Source: an uncultured Rhodospirillales bacterium (GTDB taxonomy: Bacteria; Pseudomonadota; Alphaproteobacteria; Kiloniellales; Kiloniellaceae). Taken from it: a DNA stretch of 64,000 bases. The stretch lies in NCBI GenBank assembly GCA_913060675.1, contig CAJXUS010000001.1, positions 124,001 to 188,000 on the forward strand, in the 5' to 3' direction. Positions within the stretch are counted from its first letter, which is position 1, and each line of letters starts with the position of its first letter. Shown here in pieces: positions 18,309-28,690 of this stretch. The notes below the pieces were generated by a model, which made no database searches, was not told the DNA's origin, and saw only the letters and a list, made by a program, of their open reading frames with translations. The position numbers and the translations under genes are program-made.

Positions 18309-18320
18309 ATAAAATCCCAT
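18285..18320 (-). promoter_or_regulatory. MraZ-type operator: four 10-bp phased TGGG boxes
   Basis: Four copies of CCCAT end at exactly 18290, 18300, 18310 and 18320. On the minus strand they read ATGGGA (three copies) and ATGGGT (one), each separated by four or five bases. MraZ of E. coli binds direct repeats of TGGG(A) with 5-nt spacers upstream of its own gene. Here the boxes face away from mraZ, in the opposite orientation to the E. coli boxes as I recall them. A degenerate fifth copy, ACCAT, ends at 18280. Confidence 0.75.
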
Positions 18321-18433
18321 TTGTGACCTAAAATTACCCATTTTGGACCAAATCGGGAACAAGCCGGATCAAGATCGCAGGGGTGTGATCTTAGCAGACC
18401 AATGGTGGTCAATTCATTTTGGGGCGGATTCAA

Positions 18434-18925
18434 GTGACCTTTTTTATAGGTACATTCGAAAACAAGGTAGACAAGAAGGGCCGCGTTTCGGTTCCGGCTA
18501 CCTTTCGCCAAATGTTATCTGACCAACCTTTCCAAGGCATTGTTATTTTCCGTTCTTATCGCGCTGACGCCCTTGAGGCCGCAGGTATGGATTTCATGCG
18601 CCGCCTCCACGACAGCATGAGCTCTAGCCTCGATCTCTTTTCTGATGAACACGATGATCTGGCAACCGCAATTCTCGCAGATTCTCATCAGTTGTCCTTT
18701 GATGGTGATGGTCGCATTCTCTTACCACCCGCGTTGATCGCACACGCCCAAATCACCGATCGCGCTGCTTTTGTTGGCAAAGGAGATATCTTCCAAGTCT
18801 GGAACCCCGTATCCTTGGAAGAAAAGAAAAAAGAAGCTCGAGACCGTGCAAAAGCAAAGAAACTCACCATTTCTTTGGCAGATGGGTCCTCTCCTCGCAG
18901 CAACCGTGAGGGAGAGAATGGATGA
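18434..18925 (+). CDS. mraZ: Transcriptional regulator MraZ
   Basis: A 163-residue protein made of two SpoVT-AbrB-like halves. The motif DKKGRVSVPATFR is near the N-terminus and DGDGRILLPPAL in the second half. MraZ forms ring oligomers and represses the dcw operon. I choose the GTG at 18434 because GGGGCGG lies 6 nt upstream and the protein then begins in register with other MraZ proteins (VTFFIGTFENKVDKKG). The frame is open to a TTG at 18419. The charged C-terminal tail (about 140-163) is longer than in E. coli. The stop overlaps rsmH (ATGA). Confidence 0.92.
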   Translation: MTFFIGTFENKVDKKGRVSVPATFRQMLSDQPFQGIVIFRSYRADALEAAGMDFMRRLHDSMSSSLDLFSDEHDDLATAILADSHQLSFDGDGRILLPPALIAHAQITDRAAFVGKGDIFQVWNPVSLEEKKKEARDRAKAKKLTISLADGSSPRSNREGENG

Positions 18926-20004
18926 TGAGTACCTATCGCCTTCTCCAGCTAGCACAGCCATGCTTAGCACCGACCGATAAAACCTCGTCAGATAATGAAC
19001 CCCCGAGGAATTTAGATGCACAGCAAGACGGTCATTATTCCGTCATGTTACCAGAAATCATCGCTGCCCTAGCCCCGAACGACGGTGAAGTATTTGTTGA
19101 CGGCACTTTTGGCGCAGGCGGTTACAGCCGAGCCATTGCCCAACAGGCCGATTGTATAGTTTTTGGTATCGACCGCGATCCGACAGCACATGAAAGCGCC
19201 AAGGAACTTCCAGAGGTAAAGCAAGGTAAAATCACCACCCTTTCAGGATGTTTCGGAGATATGGAACGCTTGCTGGCAGAGGCTGGCATTACCAAGGTCG
19301 ATGGTATCACCCTTGATCTCGGTGTTTCTTCCATGCAACTCGATCAGGCAGAGCGTGGCTTTTCATTTCAAAATGATGGCCCCCTGGACATGCGCATGGA
19401 TGGGCCAAATTCCAGTTTACGCCAACCTGCATCACATGTGGTCAACACCTATGGCGAAAAAGAGATCGCCGATATTCTTTACAAATACGGTGAAGAAAAG
19501 AAATCTCGGCTAATTGCACGCGCAATTGTCACTGACAGAGTTGAAAAACCATTCGAGACCACGCTGCAACTCTCAGAACTCATTCGCCGAATTATTCGAA
19601 CCAAACCCCGCAAAGATGGCAAAACCATTCACCCAGCAACGCGTTCATTCCAAGCCCTTCGCATTTATGTAAATGACGAGTTGGGTGAATTGGAACGCGG
19701 ATTAGTCGCTGCTGAAAAACTGTTAAATCCAGGCGGGCGGTTAGCTATCGTTTCGTTTCATTCACTTGAAGACCGGATCGTTAAAAACTTTTTACGCGAA
19801 CGCAGTGGGGGGATGCCGCAGGGCTCCCGTCATTCTCCGACGGTTGAGCCCGCGGCTCTGCGTAAACAGCCCTTCTCGCTGCCGACAAAAAAAGCAATCG
19901 TTCCCACTGAGAATGAGTGCCGTGAAAACCCACGATCCCGTTCAGCCAAGCTTCGTGTTGCGATCAGAACTGACACTCCCTATGAGACGGGAGGGCAACA
20001 ATGA
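18922..20004 (+). CDS. rsmH: 16S rRNA m4C1402 methyltransferase RsmH (MraW)
   Basis: A 360-residue SAM-dependent methyltransferase that adds the N4-methyl group to C1402 of 16S rRNA. The SAM-binding motif is DGTFGAGGYSRAI with downstream acidic FGIDRDP. The family blocks DGPLDMRMD, RKDGKTIHPATRSFQALRIYVN and LAIVSFHSLEDRIVK are all present. It has an N-terminal extension of about 40 residues before GHYSVMLPE, so a later start is possible, but the ATG overlapping the mraZ stop fits coupling. The last 4 nt overlap ftsL. Confidence 0.96.
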   Translation: MMSTYRLLQLAQPCLAPTDKTSSDNEPPRNLDAQQDGHYSVMLPEIIAALAPNDGEVFVDGTFGAGGYSRAIAQQADCIVFGIDRDPTAHESAKELPEVKQGKITTLSGCFGDMERLLAEAGITKVDGITLDLGVSSMQLDQAERGFSFQNDGPLDMRMDGPNSSLRQPASHVVNTYGEKEIADILYKYGEEKKSRLIARAIVTDRVEKPFETTLQLSELIRRIIRTKPRKDGKTIHPATRSFQALRIYVNDELGELERGLVAAEKLLNPGGRLAIVSFHSLEDRIVKNFLRERSGGMPQGSRHSPTVEPAALRKQPFSLPTKKAIVPTENECRENPRSRSAKLRVAIRTDTPYETGGQQ

Positions 20005-20351
20005 AGAATTTCGTCCTTACCTTATGGATTGTTGTCGGTGCTGCTTGCGCCATAGTTCTTTTCCAAGTCAAGCACGAGGTCACTGATCTTGAAGACCAGT
20101 TGGCATCTGTTGAATATAAAATAAAATCAGACAAACAGTCCATACGCATCCTTCTAGCCGAATGGAGCTATCTCAATCGTCCAGAACGTCTCGCTCGGCT
20201 TTCAAGTCAGTATCTTGATCTGAAACCGCTGGATCCATCTCAAATCATTACTGTACAGAACATCCCCAAACGTGATGAGCTATTCGAGGATGGAACCAAT
20301 ATTAAATTACCTGGTTCCGCGACAAACGCGAGTGTGGGGGTAACCCAATGA
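20001..20351 (+). CDS. ftsL: Cell division protein FtsL
   Basis: A small bitopic membrane protein of 116 residues. A short cytoplasmic start is followed by one hydrophobic segment (about 3-22) and a periplasmic coiled-coil (VKHEVTDLEDQLASVEYKI), then LAEWSYLNRPERLARLS, which is the FtsL signature in alphaproteobacteria. It forms a complex with FtsQ and FtsB and activates FtsWI. Identity rests on size, topology and position between rsmH and ftsI, both of which it overlaps by 4 nt. Confidence 0.93.
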   Translation: MKNFVLTLWIVVGAACAIVLFQVKHEVTDLEDQLASVEYKIKSDKQSIRILLAEWSYLNRPERLARLSSQYLDLKPLDPSQIITVQNIPKRDELFEDGTNIKLPGSATNASVGVTQ

Positions 20352-22114
20352 GCGATTGGCGCGAAGATAAAAAACAAGGTCGCCTAACCAATTTAAGGAG
20401 CCCAAAAGCGCCTAAATCGGTGATCACTCTTGATGGTCGCGTCCGAAATGCCCTTGAGATCGGGCGTACACGTCTGATCGTAGCCGGCACTCTGATGGCC
20501 ATCGCGTTTGTCGTGATTTCCATTAGATTGGTTGACCTCACCCTTCTGCAAGGTCCAAAAACCAACAACAAGACAGCTCAAATCATTGATGAGGCACCTC
20601 CAGTTCAAACCGTAAGAGCTGATATTGTTGATCGCAACGGTATTGTTCTCGCGACAACATTACCAACAGCATCTCTCTATGCAGAACCTCGCAAAGTACC
20701 TCATCCAGAATCAACTGCGCGACTTCTTGCCGATATCCTCCCTGAGATTTCACAAGACAGACTTCTTAAAAAATTGACTTCGGATCGCGGATTTATCTGG
20801 ATCAAACGGAACCTAACACCCCGTCAGCAATATGCTGTTAACAGCTTAGGCATTCCTGGTTTAAATTTTGAAACCGAACAGAGACGATTTTATCCTCACG
20901 GCAACCTCGGTGCCCACCTTATTGGGTTCACCAATGTCGATAATAAAGGGCTCGCTGGCATTGAGCAGTCCTTTGATAAAGCATTAAGGGAAAAGCCTGA
21001 GCCAGTAGAGCTGAGTATTGATCTTCGCATTCAACACATATTGAACGAAGAAATGTCCCGTTCAATGAAAGAATTCAGTGCCATTGGTGCCGCGGGCATT
21101 GTTATGGATGTGAATTCAGGTGAAATTATCTCTTCCGTTTCACTGCCAAATTTTGATCCTGGAAACCCAGGTGAAGCTTCTGACGACTCTCGCTTTAACC
21201 GTGCGACCCTTGGTATTTATGAAATGGGGTCAACCTTCAAACTCCTCACATCTGCAATGGCTTTGGATGAAGGGGTTGCCTCTGTTTATGATGGATATGA
21301 TGTCAGTAAGCCCATTCGGGTTTCTAGGTATACCATCAATGATTATAAGCCCTTAAAGCGCTGGTTATCCGTTCCTGAAATCTTGATTTACTCTAGTAAT
21401 ATCGGCACTGTGCAGATGGCAATGGAAGTTGGAACCGAAGGTCAAAGAAAGTATCTGTCCAACTTTGGTTTACTGCGCCCAGCGTCGGTAGAAGTGAGTG
21501 AAGTTGGAACCCCACTTGTACCCTCTCCTTGGCGAGAAATTAACACTATGACTATCTCTTATGGTCATGGCATTGCAGTTAGCCCTCTCCAACTTAGCTC
21601 GGCTATCTCAAGCGTTGTTAATGGAGGTAAATTAAAACCTGCCACATTCATAAAGCGCCCCGCCTCAGACATGCCTGAAGGACGCCGTATTCTCAGCGAA
21701 AAAACTTCCGCTTATATGCGGGATCTAATGAGACTTGTTGTTTTGCACGGATCAGGTAGAAACGCTAATGCTAAGGGTTATCTCGTCGGAGGAAAGACAG
21801 GTACTGCTGACAAATTAAAAGGTGGACGGTATGTGAAAAATTCACGTGTCTCATCCTTTGTTGCGGCCTTTCCGATGAACAATCCCCGTTATGTGGTTTA
21901 CGTGATGGTGGATGAGCCTAAAGGCACTAAAAGAACATATGGATTTGCTACGGGTGGCTGGGTTGCAGCCCCTGTTGTCAAACGCGTTGTCGAGCGTATG
22001 GCCCCCTTACTTGGGATTGAGCCCGTACATGTTGAAGACGCGGATATAGGTGGAAATACACTTTTGAAAAAAGCAAAGGCCCGCATGGAAGGACGTAAGA
22101 TTGCGGCTAGATGA
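20348..22114 (+). CDS. ftsI: Peptidoglycan D,D-transpeptidase FtsI (PBP3)
   Basis: A 588-residue class B penicillin-binding protein of the division septum. A single membrane anchor lies at about residues 40-60, followed by the PBP dimer domain and the transpeptidase domain. The active-site motifs are GSTFK (Ser near 294), SSN (near 349) and KTGT (near 482). It cross-links septal peptidoglycan and works with FtsW. It starts inside ftsL (ATGA) and its last 14 nt overlap the murE start. Confidence 0.97.
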   Translation: MSDWREDKKQGRLTNLRSPKAPKSVITLDGRVRNALEIGRTRLIVAGTLMAIAFVVISIRLVDLTLLQGPKTNNKTAQIIDEAPPVQTVRADIVDRNGIVLATTLPTASLYAEPRKVPHPESTARLLADILPEISQDRLLKKLTSDRGFIWIKRNLTPRQQYAVNSLGIPGLNFETEQRRFYPHGNLGAHLIGFTNVDNKGLAGIEQSFDKALREKPEPVELSIDLRIQHILNEEMSRSMKEFSAIGAAGIVMDVNSGEIISSVSLPNFDPGNPGEASDDSRFNRATLGIYEMGSTFKLLTSAMALDEGVASVYDGYDVSKPIRVSRYTINDYKPLKRWLSVPEILIYSSNIGTVQMAMEVGTEGQRKYLSNFGLLRPASVEVSEVGTPLVPSPWREINTMTISYGHGIAVSPLQLSSAISSVVNGGKLKPATFIKRPASDMPEGRRILSEKTSAYMRDLMRLVVLHGSGRNANAKGYLVGGKTGTADKLKGGRYVKNSRVSSFVAAFPMNNPRYVVYVMVDEPKGTKRTYGFATGGWVAAPVVKRVVERMAPLLGIEPVHVEDADIGGNTLLKKAKARMEGRKIAAR

Positions 22115-23633
22115 TTTACTGTCACAGTTACCAGAAGACTGTCGCCCCATTGGAAGTGATGACAACAGGGAAATAGTAGGCCTGTCCCTAGATAGCCGCA
22201 AAGTAAAAGCAGGCTACCTTTTTGCAGCCCTCCCCCCATCAAACGACAGTGGTCTGGATGGTTGTGATTTTATCCCACAAGCCTTAAAATCCGGCGCTAC
22301 CGTCCTTTTAGTTCCTGCAGACAAAGACGTAACAGCCTTTACGCAACAAGTAACCATCATCAGAAGCCATAATCCGCGACGGGCGATAGCTCTTATTGCC
22401 GCAGCCTTTAGCGCTCAACAACCAGAGAACCTGGTTGCCATCACGGGTACCAACGGCAAAACCTCCGTCGCAACCTTCACTCGGCAAATTTGGGAAATAT
22501 TAGGCTATAAAGCTGCCAGCTTGGGAACTCTTGGCCTATATCCACCCCAGCCAAATGCGCCAGCAGCCCTGACAACACCGGATAGTATCGACCTCTTCGC
22601 TTGCTTGAAAAACCTAAGTGAACTGAGTTTTAGCCACCTTGCACTTGAAGCCTCAAGTCACGGGCTAGATCAATATCGCTTAGATGGCCTTAACCTAAAA
22701 GCTGCAGCCTTTACAAATTTGTCTCAAGACCACCTCGACTACCACAAAGATATGGACAGTTATCTTCAGGCAAAGCTTCGTTTATTCGATAACCTTATGC
22801 CTGAAGGCGGCACTGCGGTTATCAATGCAGACATGCCTGAGTTCCAACAGATTAAAGAAATCTGTGATCGTAGAAAACTGAAAATTATCAGTTACGGTCA
22901 CACACCCTCTGACCTACAAGTTCTTGAGCAACGCCCCACAACTGATGGCCAAGAGCTGAAACTCTCGCTCTATGGTAAAATCGTGGATTTAAAACTCCTC
23001 CTCACAGGTAGTTTCCAGGCCTCGAATATTATGGCATCTGTCGGACTTGCTCTCGCGTGCGGCGCAGAACTCAACGCGGTAATTGAGACACTCCCTGATC
23101 TAACAGGCGTTCCTGGGAGAGCTGAAAAAATTGGCCAATCGGCAAAAGGCGGAACGGTATATGTTGATTTTGCCCATACCCCCGATGCCGTTGAAGCAAT
23201 CATCAATGCCCTGAGACCGCACACCAAGAAACAACTTTCTATTGTTGTCGGTTGCGGCGGGGATCGCGATCCAGGAAAACGCCCTCTCATGGGGGGTATT
23301 GCTGATCAACTGGCGGATCGTGCTTATATCACAGATGATAACCCGCGCTCGGAAGATCCCGCTAGCATCCGCGCTCAGACAATGGCGTCTGCCCCCAATG
23401 CAATCGAAGTTGACGACCGCCGCAAAGCCATATTTAAGGCAGTTTCGGACCTCAATGACGGAGATCTCCTTATTATTGCCGGAAAGGGTCACGAAAGCGG
23501 CCAAATTATCGGTGACAAAGTACTTCCATTTGATGATCGTGACGTAGCCCGTGAGGCAATTGCCGCGACCCTGATTGAGATAAATAATGGGGCAGAATTA
23601 ACGAATGGAACAGGAGTAACGAATGGCGCGTGA
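22101..23633 (+). CDS. murE: UDP-MurNAc-tripeptide synthetase MurE (meso-DAP adding)
   Basis: A 510-residue Mur ligase that adds the third stem residue to UDP-MurNAc-L-Ala-D-Glu. The ATP loop is GTNGKTS. The motif DNPRSEDP in the C-terminal domain is the marker for meso-diaminopimelate specificity (DNPR), so this organism should have a DAP-type wall. The start is a TTG at 22101 inside ftsI, with GGAAGGACG upstream. The final 11 nt overlap murF. The last residues are a short Asn/Thr/Gly-rich tail not seen in most MurE proteins. Confidence 0.96.
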   Translation: MRLDDLLSQLPEDCRPIGSDDNREIVGLSLDSRKVKAGYLFAALPPSNDSGLDGCDFIPQALKSGATVLLVPADKDVTAFTQQVTIIRSHNPRRAIALIAAAFSAQQPENLVAITGTNGKTSVATFTRQIWEILGYKAASLGTLGLYPPQPNAPAALTTPDSIDLFACLKNLSELSFSHLALEASSHGLDQYRLDGLNLKAAAFTNLSQDHLDYHKDMDSYLQAKLRLFDNLMPEGGTAVINADMPEFQQIKEICDRRKLKIISYGHTPSDLQVLEQRPTTDGQELKLSLYGKIVDLKLLLTGSFQASNIMASVGLALACGAELNAVIETLPDLTGVPGRAEKIGQSAKGGTVYVDFAHTPDAVEAIINALRPHTKKQLSIVVGCGGDRDPGKRPLMGGIADQLADRAYITDDNPRSEDPASIRAQTMASAPNAIEVDDRRKAIFKAVSDLNDGDLLIIAGKGHESGQIIGDKVLPFDDRDVAREAIAATLIEINNGAELTNGTGVTNGA

Positions 23634-25047
23634 GGTTCTTTGGACAGCCCAAGAAGCAGCCGATGCCACAGGGGGGGAAAATACCTGTGATTGGCAAGCA
23701 ATGGGCCTATCCCTCAATACAAGGAACCTCGAAGAAGGAGACTTGTTCTTCGCTTTACAAGGACCTAACTTTGACGGCCACGATTATGTAGCCGATGCTT
23801 TTGAAAAGGGTGCTTCAGTTGCCGTTGTACAACGTCGCCCAGAAAGACTAGGGGATGACGCGAGCCTCCTTATTGTCGACGACACCCTTGGCGCTTTAAA
23901 TAGGCTTGGGGCTTGCGCACGTGCGAATAGTACTGCGAAGTTCATTGGCGTAACTGGCTCTGTAGGCAAAACCAGCATCAAAGAAATTCTACGCCATTGT
24001 TTAAGTCGCCAAGATGTAACGGCCGCAAGTGCCGCTAGTTTAAATAACCATTGGGGCGTCCCCCTCAGCTTGGCGCGCATGCCACGCGATGCCGTGTACG
24101 CAGTTAATGAAATGGGCATGAACAGCCCTGGCGAAATCAGAGAATTAGCTAAGCTGGTTCGCCCGGATGTTGCTATCATTAGCACCATTGAAGCCGTTCA
24201 TTTTGAGTTTTTTAAATCCATAGAAGAAATCGCCAAAGCAAAGTGCGAAATTTTTGAAGCTATGAACAGCGAGGGTGTCGCCGTTCTGAACAAAGACCAC
24301 CCGCTGTTCGATTTGATGGCTGAAAGCGCAAGAGAGAACGGCGTACAAAACATCGTAGGATTTGGAGAACACCCGCAGGCAGATGCAAGACTTATCGGCT
24401 ATGAACTCTTTGCAGAATATAGTCGGGTACAAGCAAATATCTGTGGAGAAGTTATAGAATACAATATTTCAAATCCTGGATTTCATTGGATACTGAACAG
24501 TTTGGCCGCTCTTGCCGCAATCAAAGCCGTCGGTGCCGATGTTACAAAAGCTGCCGCGGATTTGAGCACACTACATGGCTTGGCTGGTCGCGGAGAAAAA
24601 ACTCTACTTGCCTTAGAGAAGGGTGAAAGTTTCGAGCTGATCGACGACAGCTATAATGCAAGCCCTGTTTCTGTACGCGCATCAATTAATGTCTTAGCAA
24701 ATGCTACACCCAATAATTTTGGACGTCGAATTGCGGTGCTCGGCGACATGTTAGAACTCGGGCGTAAATCAAAAAAAATGCATTCCGATCTCGCAGGTTC
24801 TATAAATGACTCCGGCATCGATCTCGTATTTACTTGCGGTCCACACATGGAAGCCCTACACGAAGCCCTGCCACCTGAAATGCGTGGTGTTCACAAAGAA
24901 AATTCACAAGAATTAGCCGCCATCATTACTGATATCGTGCAGGCTGATGATGTGATCTCAGTTAAAGGCTCATTGGGAAGTCGGATGTCCGTGATTATAG
25001 ATAGTTTGAAAGCTCTTTCTGCAAAAAATAGCGGAGGGCAAGTATAA
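23623..25047 (+). CDS. murF: UDP-MurNAc-tripeptide:D-Ala-D-Ala ligase MurF
   Basis: A 474-residue Mur ligase that attaches D-Ala-D-Ala to complete the UDP-MurNAc-pentapeptide. The ATP loop is [10 protein letters not shown], and the motifs [10 protein letters not shown] and [10 protein letters not shown] are typical of MurF. The Shine-Dalgarno GGAG lies 7 nt before the ATG, which is within murE. The stop shares one base with the mraY start (TAATG), indicating translational coupling. Confidence 0.96.
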   Translation: MAREVLWTAQEAADATGGENTCDWQAMGLSLNTRNLEEGDLFFALQGPNFDGHDYVADAFEKGASVAVVQRRPERLGDDASLLIVDDTLGALNRLGACARANSTAKFIGVTGSVGKTSIKEILRHCLSRQDVTAASAASLNNHWGVPLSLARMPRDAVYAVNEMGMNSPGEIRELAKLVRPDVAIISTIEAVHFEFFKSIEEIAKAKCEIFEAMNSEGVAVLNKDHPLFDLMAESARENGVQNIVGFGEHPQADARLIGYELFAEYSRVQANICGEVIEYNISNPGFHWILNSLAALAAIKAVGADVTKAAADLSTLHGLAGRGEKTLLALEKGESFELIDDSYNASPVSVRASINVLANATPNNFGRRIAVLGDMLELGRKSKKMHSDLAGSINDSGIDLVFTCGPHMEALHEALPPEMRGVHKENSQELAAIITDIVQADDVISVKGSLGSRMSVIIDSLKALSAKNSGGQV

Positions 25048-26135
25048 TGCTGTTCGAAATTTTCTTTCCCCTTGCAGATGACTATTCAATCTTCAACGTC
25101 TTCAAGTATATCACTTTCAGGAGTGGTGGCGCAGTATTAACCGCCCTATTGATTTCATTTATTTTCGGCCCCCGCATCATTCGCATGCTCAAAAATAAGC
25201 AAGGCGAAGGCCAGCCCATCCGGGATGATGGACCTGAAAGCCACCTTTTGACAAAAAAGGGAACCCCAACAATGGGGGGCGCTTTGATATTGCTTGCCTT
25301 GTCAGTTTCAACCCTTCTTTGGGCTGACCTGCACAATCCATTTATATGGATCACCTTGTTTGTAACCATCGGTTTTGGCCTTATTGGCTTTGGCGATGAT
25401 TATTTAAAACTCACAAAAAGAAATACAAAAGGCCTTCCTGGAAAAGCAAAACTGTTTACACAAGTTTTGATATCAGTACTGGCAACCTGGGGCATTATGG
25501 CCGCAAGTCCAAACGAGATGAGCACTCATTTAGCCATACCCTTTTTCAAAGATCTGATGATCAACCTAGGGCTTTTTTACATTCCCTTCTCTGTATTTGT
25601 AATGGTTGGGGCCTCCAATTCTGTAAATTTAACAGATGGCCTGGACGGTCTTGCGACCGTTCCAGTGATGATTGCAGGTGCTTGTTTTGGACTGATTACC
25701 TACCTTGTGGGCAACACAATTTTTGCTGAGTACCTTCAGATATCATATGTCGCAGGAACTGGTGAGTTAACCGTTTTCTGTGGGGCATTGGTCGGTGCTT
25801 GTCTCGGATTTCTTTGGTTTAACGCCCCGCCAGCAATGGTATTTATGGGCGATACAGGTTCTTTAAGTCTGGGTGGCGCATTGGGCGCAATCGCAGTTAT
25901 CACCAAACATGAAATTGTCCTGTCTATTATTGGCGGCCTTTTTGTTCTGGAGACCGTATCCGTCATTGTTCAGGTTGTCTCATTCAAGACCACTGGCAAA
26001 CGTGTGTTCCGGATGGCCCCTCTTCATCATCACTTCGAGAAAAAGGGTTGGGCGGAACCGACAGTCGTCATCCGGTTTTGGATTATCTCTATGATTTTGG
26101 CTCTTATTGGGCTTGCAACTCTCAAACTGAGATAA
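25047..26135 (+). CDS. mraY: Phospho-MurNAc-pentapeptide transferase MraY
   Basis: A 362-residue integral membrane enzyme with about ten membrane segments that makes lipid I from UDP-MurNAc-pentapeptide and undecaprenyl phosphate. Signature segments are [13 protein letters not shown], the Mg-binding [18 protein letters not shown], and [13 protein letters not shown] near the C-terminus. Length and motif order are normal. It is the first membrane step of the pathway encoded by this cluster, between murF and murD. Confidence 0.97.
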   Translation: MLFEIFFPLADDYSIFNVFKYITFRSGGAVLTALLISFIFGPRIIRMLKNKQGEGQPIRDDGPESHLLTKKGTPTMGGALILLALSVSTLLWADLHNPFIWITLFVTIGFGLIGFGDDYLKLTKRNTKGLPGKAKLFTQVLISVLATWGIMAASPNEMSTHLAIPFFKDLMINLGLFYIPFSVFVMVGASNSVNLTDGLDGLATVPVMIAGACFGLITYLVGNTIFAEYLQISYVAGTGELTVFCGALVGACLGFLWFNAPPAMVFMGDTGSLSLGGALGAIAVITKHEIVLSIIGGLFVLETVSVIVQVVSFKTTGKRVFRMAPLHHHFEKKGWAEPTVVIRFWIISMILALIGLATLKLR

Positions 26136-26141
26136 GGAATT

Positions 26142-27569
26142 ATGATTGATCTGAGCGCATACATCAGCACACAAGATAAGAAGGTCTTTGCCGTATTGGG
26201 CTTAGGCCGCTCTGGTCTTACTGCGGCTTGTGCGCTCGCTCAATCAGGTGCCGAAGTATGGGCTTGGGACGACAATCCACAGGGTCGTGAAAAAGCAGCC
26301 GATGCAGGCCTTAAGATCATCAATCTAAATGAGTGTGAATGGGAAAGGGTACATAGTCTGGTCATGTCACCTGGCATCCCATTGACCCATCCGAAACCTC
26401 ACCCTGTCGCAGCCGCAGCAAAAGCAGCAAATATCGAGGTCATATGTGAGGTCGAGTTATTATATCGTGCCTGTCCGACGGCTACGTTTGTGGGCATAAC
26501 CGGTACCAATGGCAAATCGACCACCACCAGTCTAATCGCACACATCCTCGAAACTGCCGGAAGAAATGTTGCGGTCGGTGGAAATCTGGGCACGCCCGCC
26601 CTTGAGCTCCCGGTCCTTGATAGCAAAGGGATCTACGTGCTGGAGATGTCTTCTTACCAACTCGACCTTCTCGGGCAGCTCGTTTTTGATATTTCGCTAT
26701 TTATGAATATCAGCCCCGATCATTTGGATCGGCATGGAGATATGCGAGGCTATATCAAAGCCAAGAAACATATTTTCGACAGGCAGGGTAAATCACAAAC
26801 CGCCATCATTGGCATGGACGACGAAGACAGCCGCAATGTTTTCGATCAAATCAATACAACTGGCCGCATCAAAACCATCCCAATTTCAGGTCAAACCCGG
26901 CTGGCAGAAGGTGTTTTTGCGGTCGAAGGCCAACTAATTGATGATTGCTTTTCCTCCACCACGGATATCGCTGATTTAAATAAAATCGAACGTCTACCTG
27001 GCGCGCACAACCATCAGAACGCCGCTGCAGCCTTTGCCTCCTGTCGCTCTATCGGCCTAACCAGTGAAGAAATCATATCGGGGATGAAGTCATTCCCCGG
27101 ACTTGCTCATCGCCAGGAACTCGTCACTGTTAATGATGGCATTCGATACATTAACGATTCCAAAGCAACCAACGCAGATGCTGCAGCGCGTGCGCTAGGT
27201 AGTTATGACAACATTTACTGGATTGCTGGTGGCCTTGCCAAAGAAGGCGGGATCGAAAATTTGAGCCCCTACTTCAGTCGGATCCGCCGCGCCTATTTAA
27301 TTGGTGATAGTGCTAAGGAATTTTCGGTTCAACTCAGCAGTCACGTACCCCATGAGCTTTGCGAAACACTGGATCGTGCAGTAAAAAAAGCAGCCAATGA
27401 TGCGGCCCAAGATGGGCACCAAGATGCCGTTATCTTGCTTTCTCCAGCCTGCGCCTCGTGGGATCAATACCGAAGTTTTGAGCTTCGTGGTGATCACTTT
27501 AAGCAGTGCGTTAAAGAGATAGCCGCCCCTTCGAATACCAGCAATCAAGAAGGGAGCATCGCATTATGA
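26142..27569 (+). CDS. murD: UDP-MurNAc-L-Ala:D-Glu ligase MurD
   Basis: A 475-residue Mur ligase that adds D-glutamate to UDP-MurNAc-L-Ala. The N-terminal UDP-binding loop is GLGRSGLTAACALAQSG, the ATP loop GTNGKSTTT, and NDSKATNADAAARAL and LLSPACASWDQYRSFE are family motifs. A strong Shine-Dalgarno, AAGGA, precedes the ATG by 4 nt, 6 nt after mraY. Its last 4 nt overlap ftsW. Confidence 0.97.
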   Translation: MIDLSAYISTQDKKVFAVLGLGRSGLTAACALAQSGAEVWAWDDNPQGREKAADAGLKIINLNECEWERVHSLVMSPGIPLTHPKPHPVAAAAKAANIEVICEVELLYRACPTATFVGITGTNGKSTTTSLIAHILETAGRNVAVGGNLGTPALELPVLDSKGIYVLEMSSYQLDLLGQLVFDISLFMNISPDHLDRHGDMRGYIKAKKHIFDRQGKSQTAIIGMDDEDSRNVFDQINTTGRIKTIPISGQTRLAEGVFAVEGQLIDDCFSSTTDIADLNKIERLPGAHNHQNAAAAFASCRSIGLTSEEIISGMKSFPGLAHRQELVTVNDGIRYINDSKATNADAAARALGSYDNIYWIAGGLAKEGGIENLSPYFSRIRRAYLIGDSAKEFSVQLSSHVPHELCETLDRAVKKAANDAAQDGHQDAVILLSPACASWDQYRSFELRGDHFKQCVKEIAAPSNTSNQEGSIAL

Positions 27570-28690
27570 GCACCTTCTCACGCATGGATACTTCAGTTGT
27601 TGGCCGTTGGTGGTGGACCGTGGATCGTTGGAACCTTGCGGCTCTTCTCGCCCTTATGGGATTTGGCGCCTTATTGGTTCTCGCGGCCTCTCCTGCTGCT
27701 GCGGATAGAATTGGCGTCGGCACTTTCCAACTTGCAAAACGTCACTTCCTGCTTTTGCCCGCCGCGGCATCATTCATGATTGGGATTTCGCTGTTACCCG
27801 TGAAAAAAATTCGCCGGTTTGCAGTGTTGGGGATGGTCATAACGCTTTTGTTGTTGCTTGCAACATTGATTTTTGGCGTTGAAATCAAAGGGGCAACACG
27901 CTGGATCAACCTACTTGGTTTTTCCCTTCAACCCTCAGAGTTCGTTAAACCTTTCTTTGCTGTAACCATTGCCTGGATGCTTGCCAGCGGTAAAACGGAT
28001 GAAGGAATTCCGGGAACTTGGATTGCCATAGGCATATGGCTGGTCGTTATCAGTCTTCTACTAATGCAACCCGATCTTGGCCAGACGGTAGTCATAACGG
28101 CAATCGGTGGAGTACAGCTATTCCTTGCTGGCTTATCGATGATGCTAGTGGGTGTATTTATCTTTCTTGCCGCTGTTGGTTTAATTGCTGCATACTTTAC
28201 GCTTCCCCATGTAACAGCGCGTATTGATGGCTTCTTAGATCCCGCTGCGGGAAGCAGATACCAAGTCAATCGATCCATGGAAGCCTTCAAAAATGGAGGC
28301 CTGCTCGGGCAAGGACCTGGAGAAGGAACCGTAAAGTCCCAGTTACCAGATGCTCACTCTGACTTTATATTCTCAGTGGCTGGTGAAGAACTTGGATTGA
28401 TTGCTTGCCTCATTATTGTTTCTCTCTTTGCCTTTGTCGTATTGAGAGGCTTTAGTCGCTTACTTCAAGAGAACAATCTTTTTGTACTGCTAGCCTGCAC
28501 AGGTCTTCTAACCCAATTCGGCTTGCAAGCGATCATCAATATGGCTTCAGCTATTCACCTAATCCCAACAAAAGGCATGACTCTCCCCTTCATCAGTTAC
28601 GGTGGGTCTTCACTTATAGCACTTTCAATTGGTATGGGTATGGTTCTGGCCCTCACCCGAAGACGACCACATGGAGGGCTAGAAGTATGA
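27566..28690 (+). CDS. ftsW: Septal peptidoglycan glycosyltransferase FtsW (SEDS family)
   Basis: A 374-residue polytopic membrane protein with about ten segments. It belongs to the SEDS polymerases, which polymerise lipid II together with the class B PBP FtsI. Conserved parts include LGFSLQPSEFVKP, MQPDLGQT, the catalytic region DAHSDFIFSVAGEELG and the C-terminal PTKGMTLPFISYGGSS. The short N-terminus is tryptophan-rich and basic. It overlaps murD and murG by 4 nt each, fitting a tightly coupled operon. Confidence 0.97.
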   Translation: MSTFSRMDTSVVGRWWWTVDRWNLAALLALMGFGALLVLAASPAAADRIGVGTFQLAKRHFLLLPAAASFMIGISLLPVKKIRRFAVLGMVITLLLLLATLIFGVEIKGATRWINLLGFSLQPSEFVKPFFAVTIAWMLASGKTDEGIPGTWIAIGIWLVVISLLLMQPDLGQTVVITAIGGVQLFLAGLSMMLVGVFIFLAAVGLIAAYFTLPHVTARIDGFLDPAAGSRYQVNRSMEAFKNGGLLGQGPGEGTVKSQLPDAHSDFIFSVAGEELGLIACLIIVSLFAFVVLRGFSRLLQENNLFVLLACTGLLTQFGLQAIINMASAIHLIPTKGMTLPFISYGGSSLIALSIGMGMVLALTRRRPHGGLEV

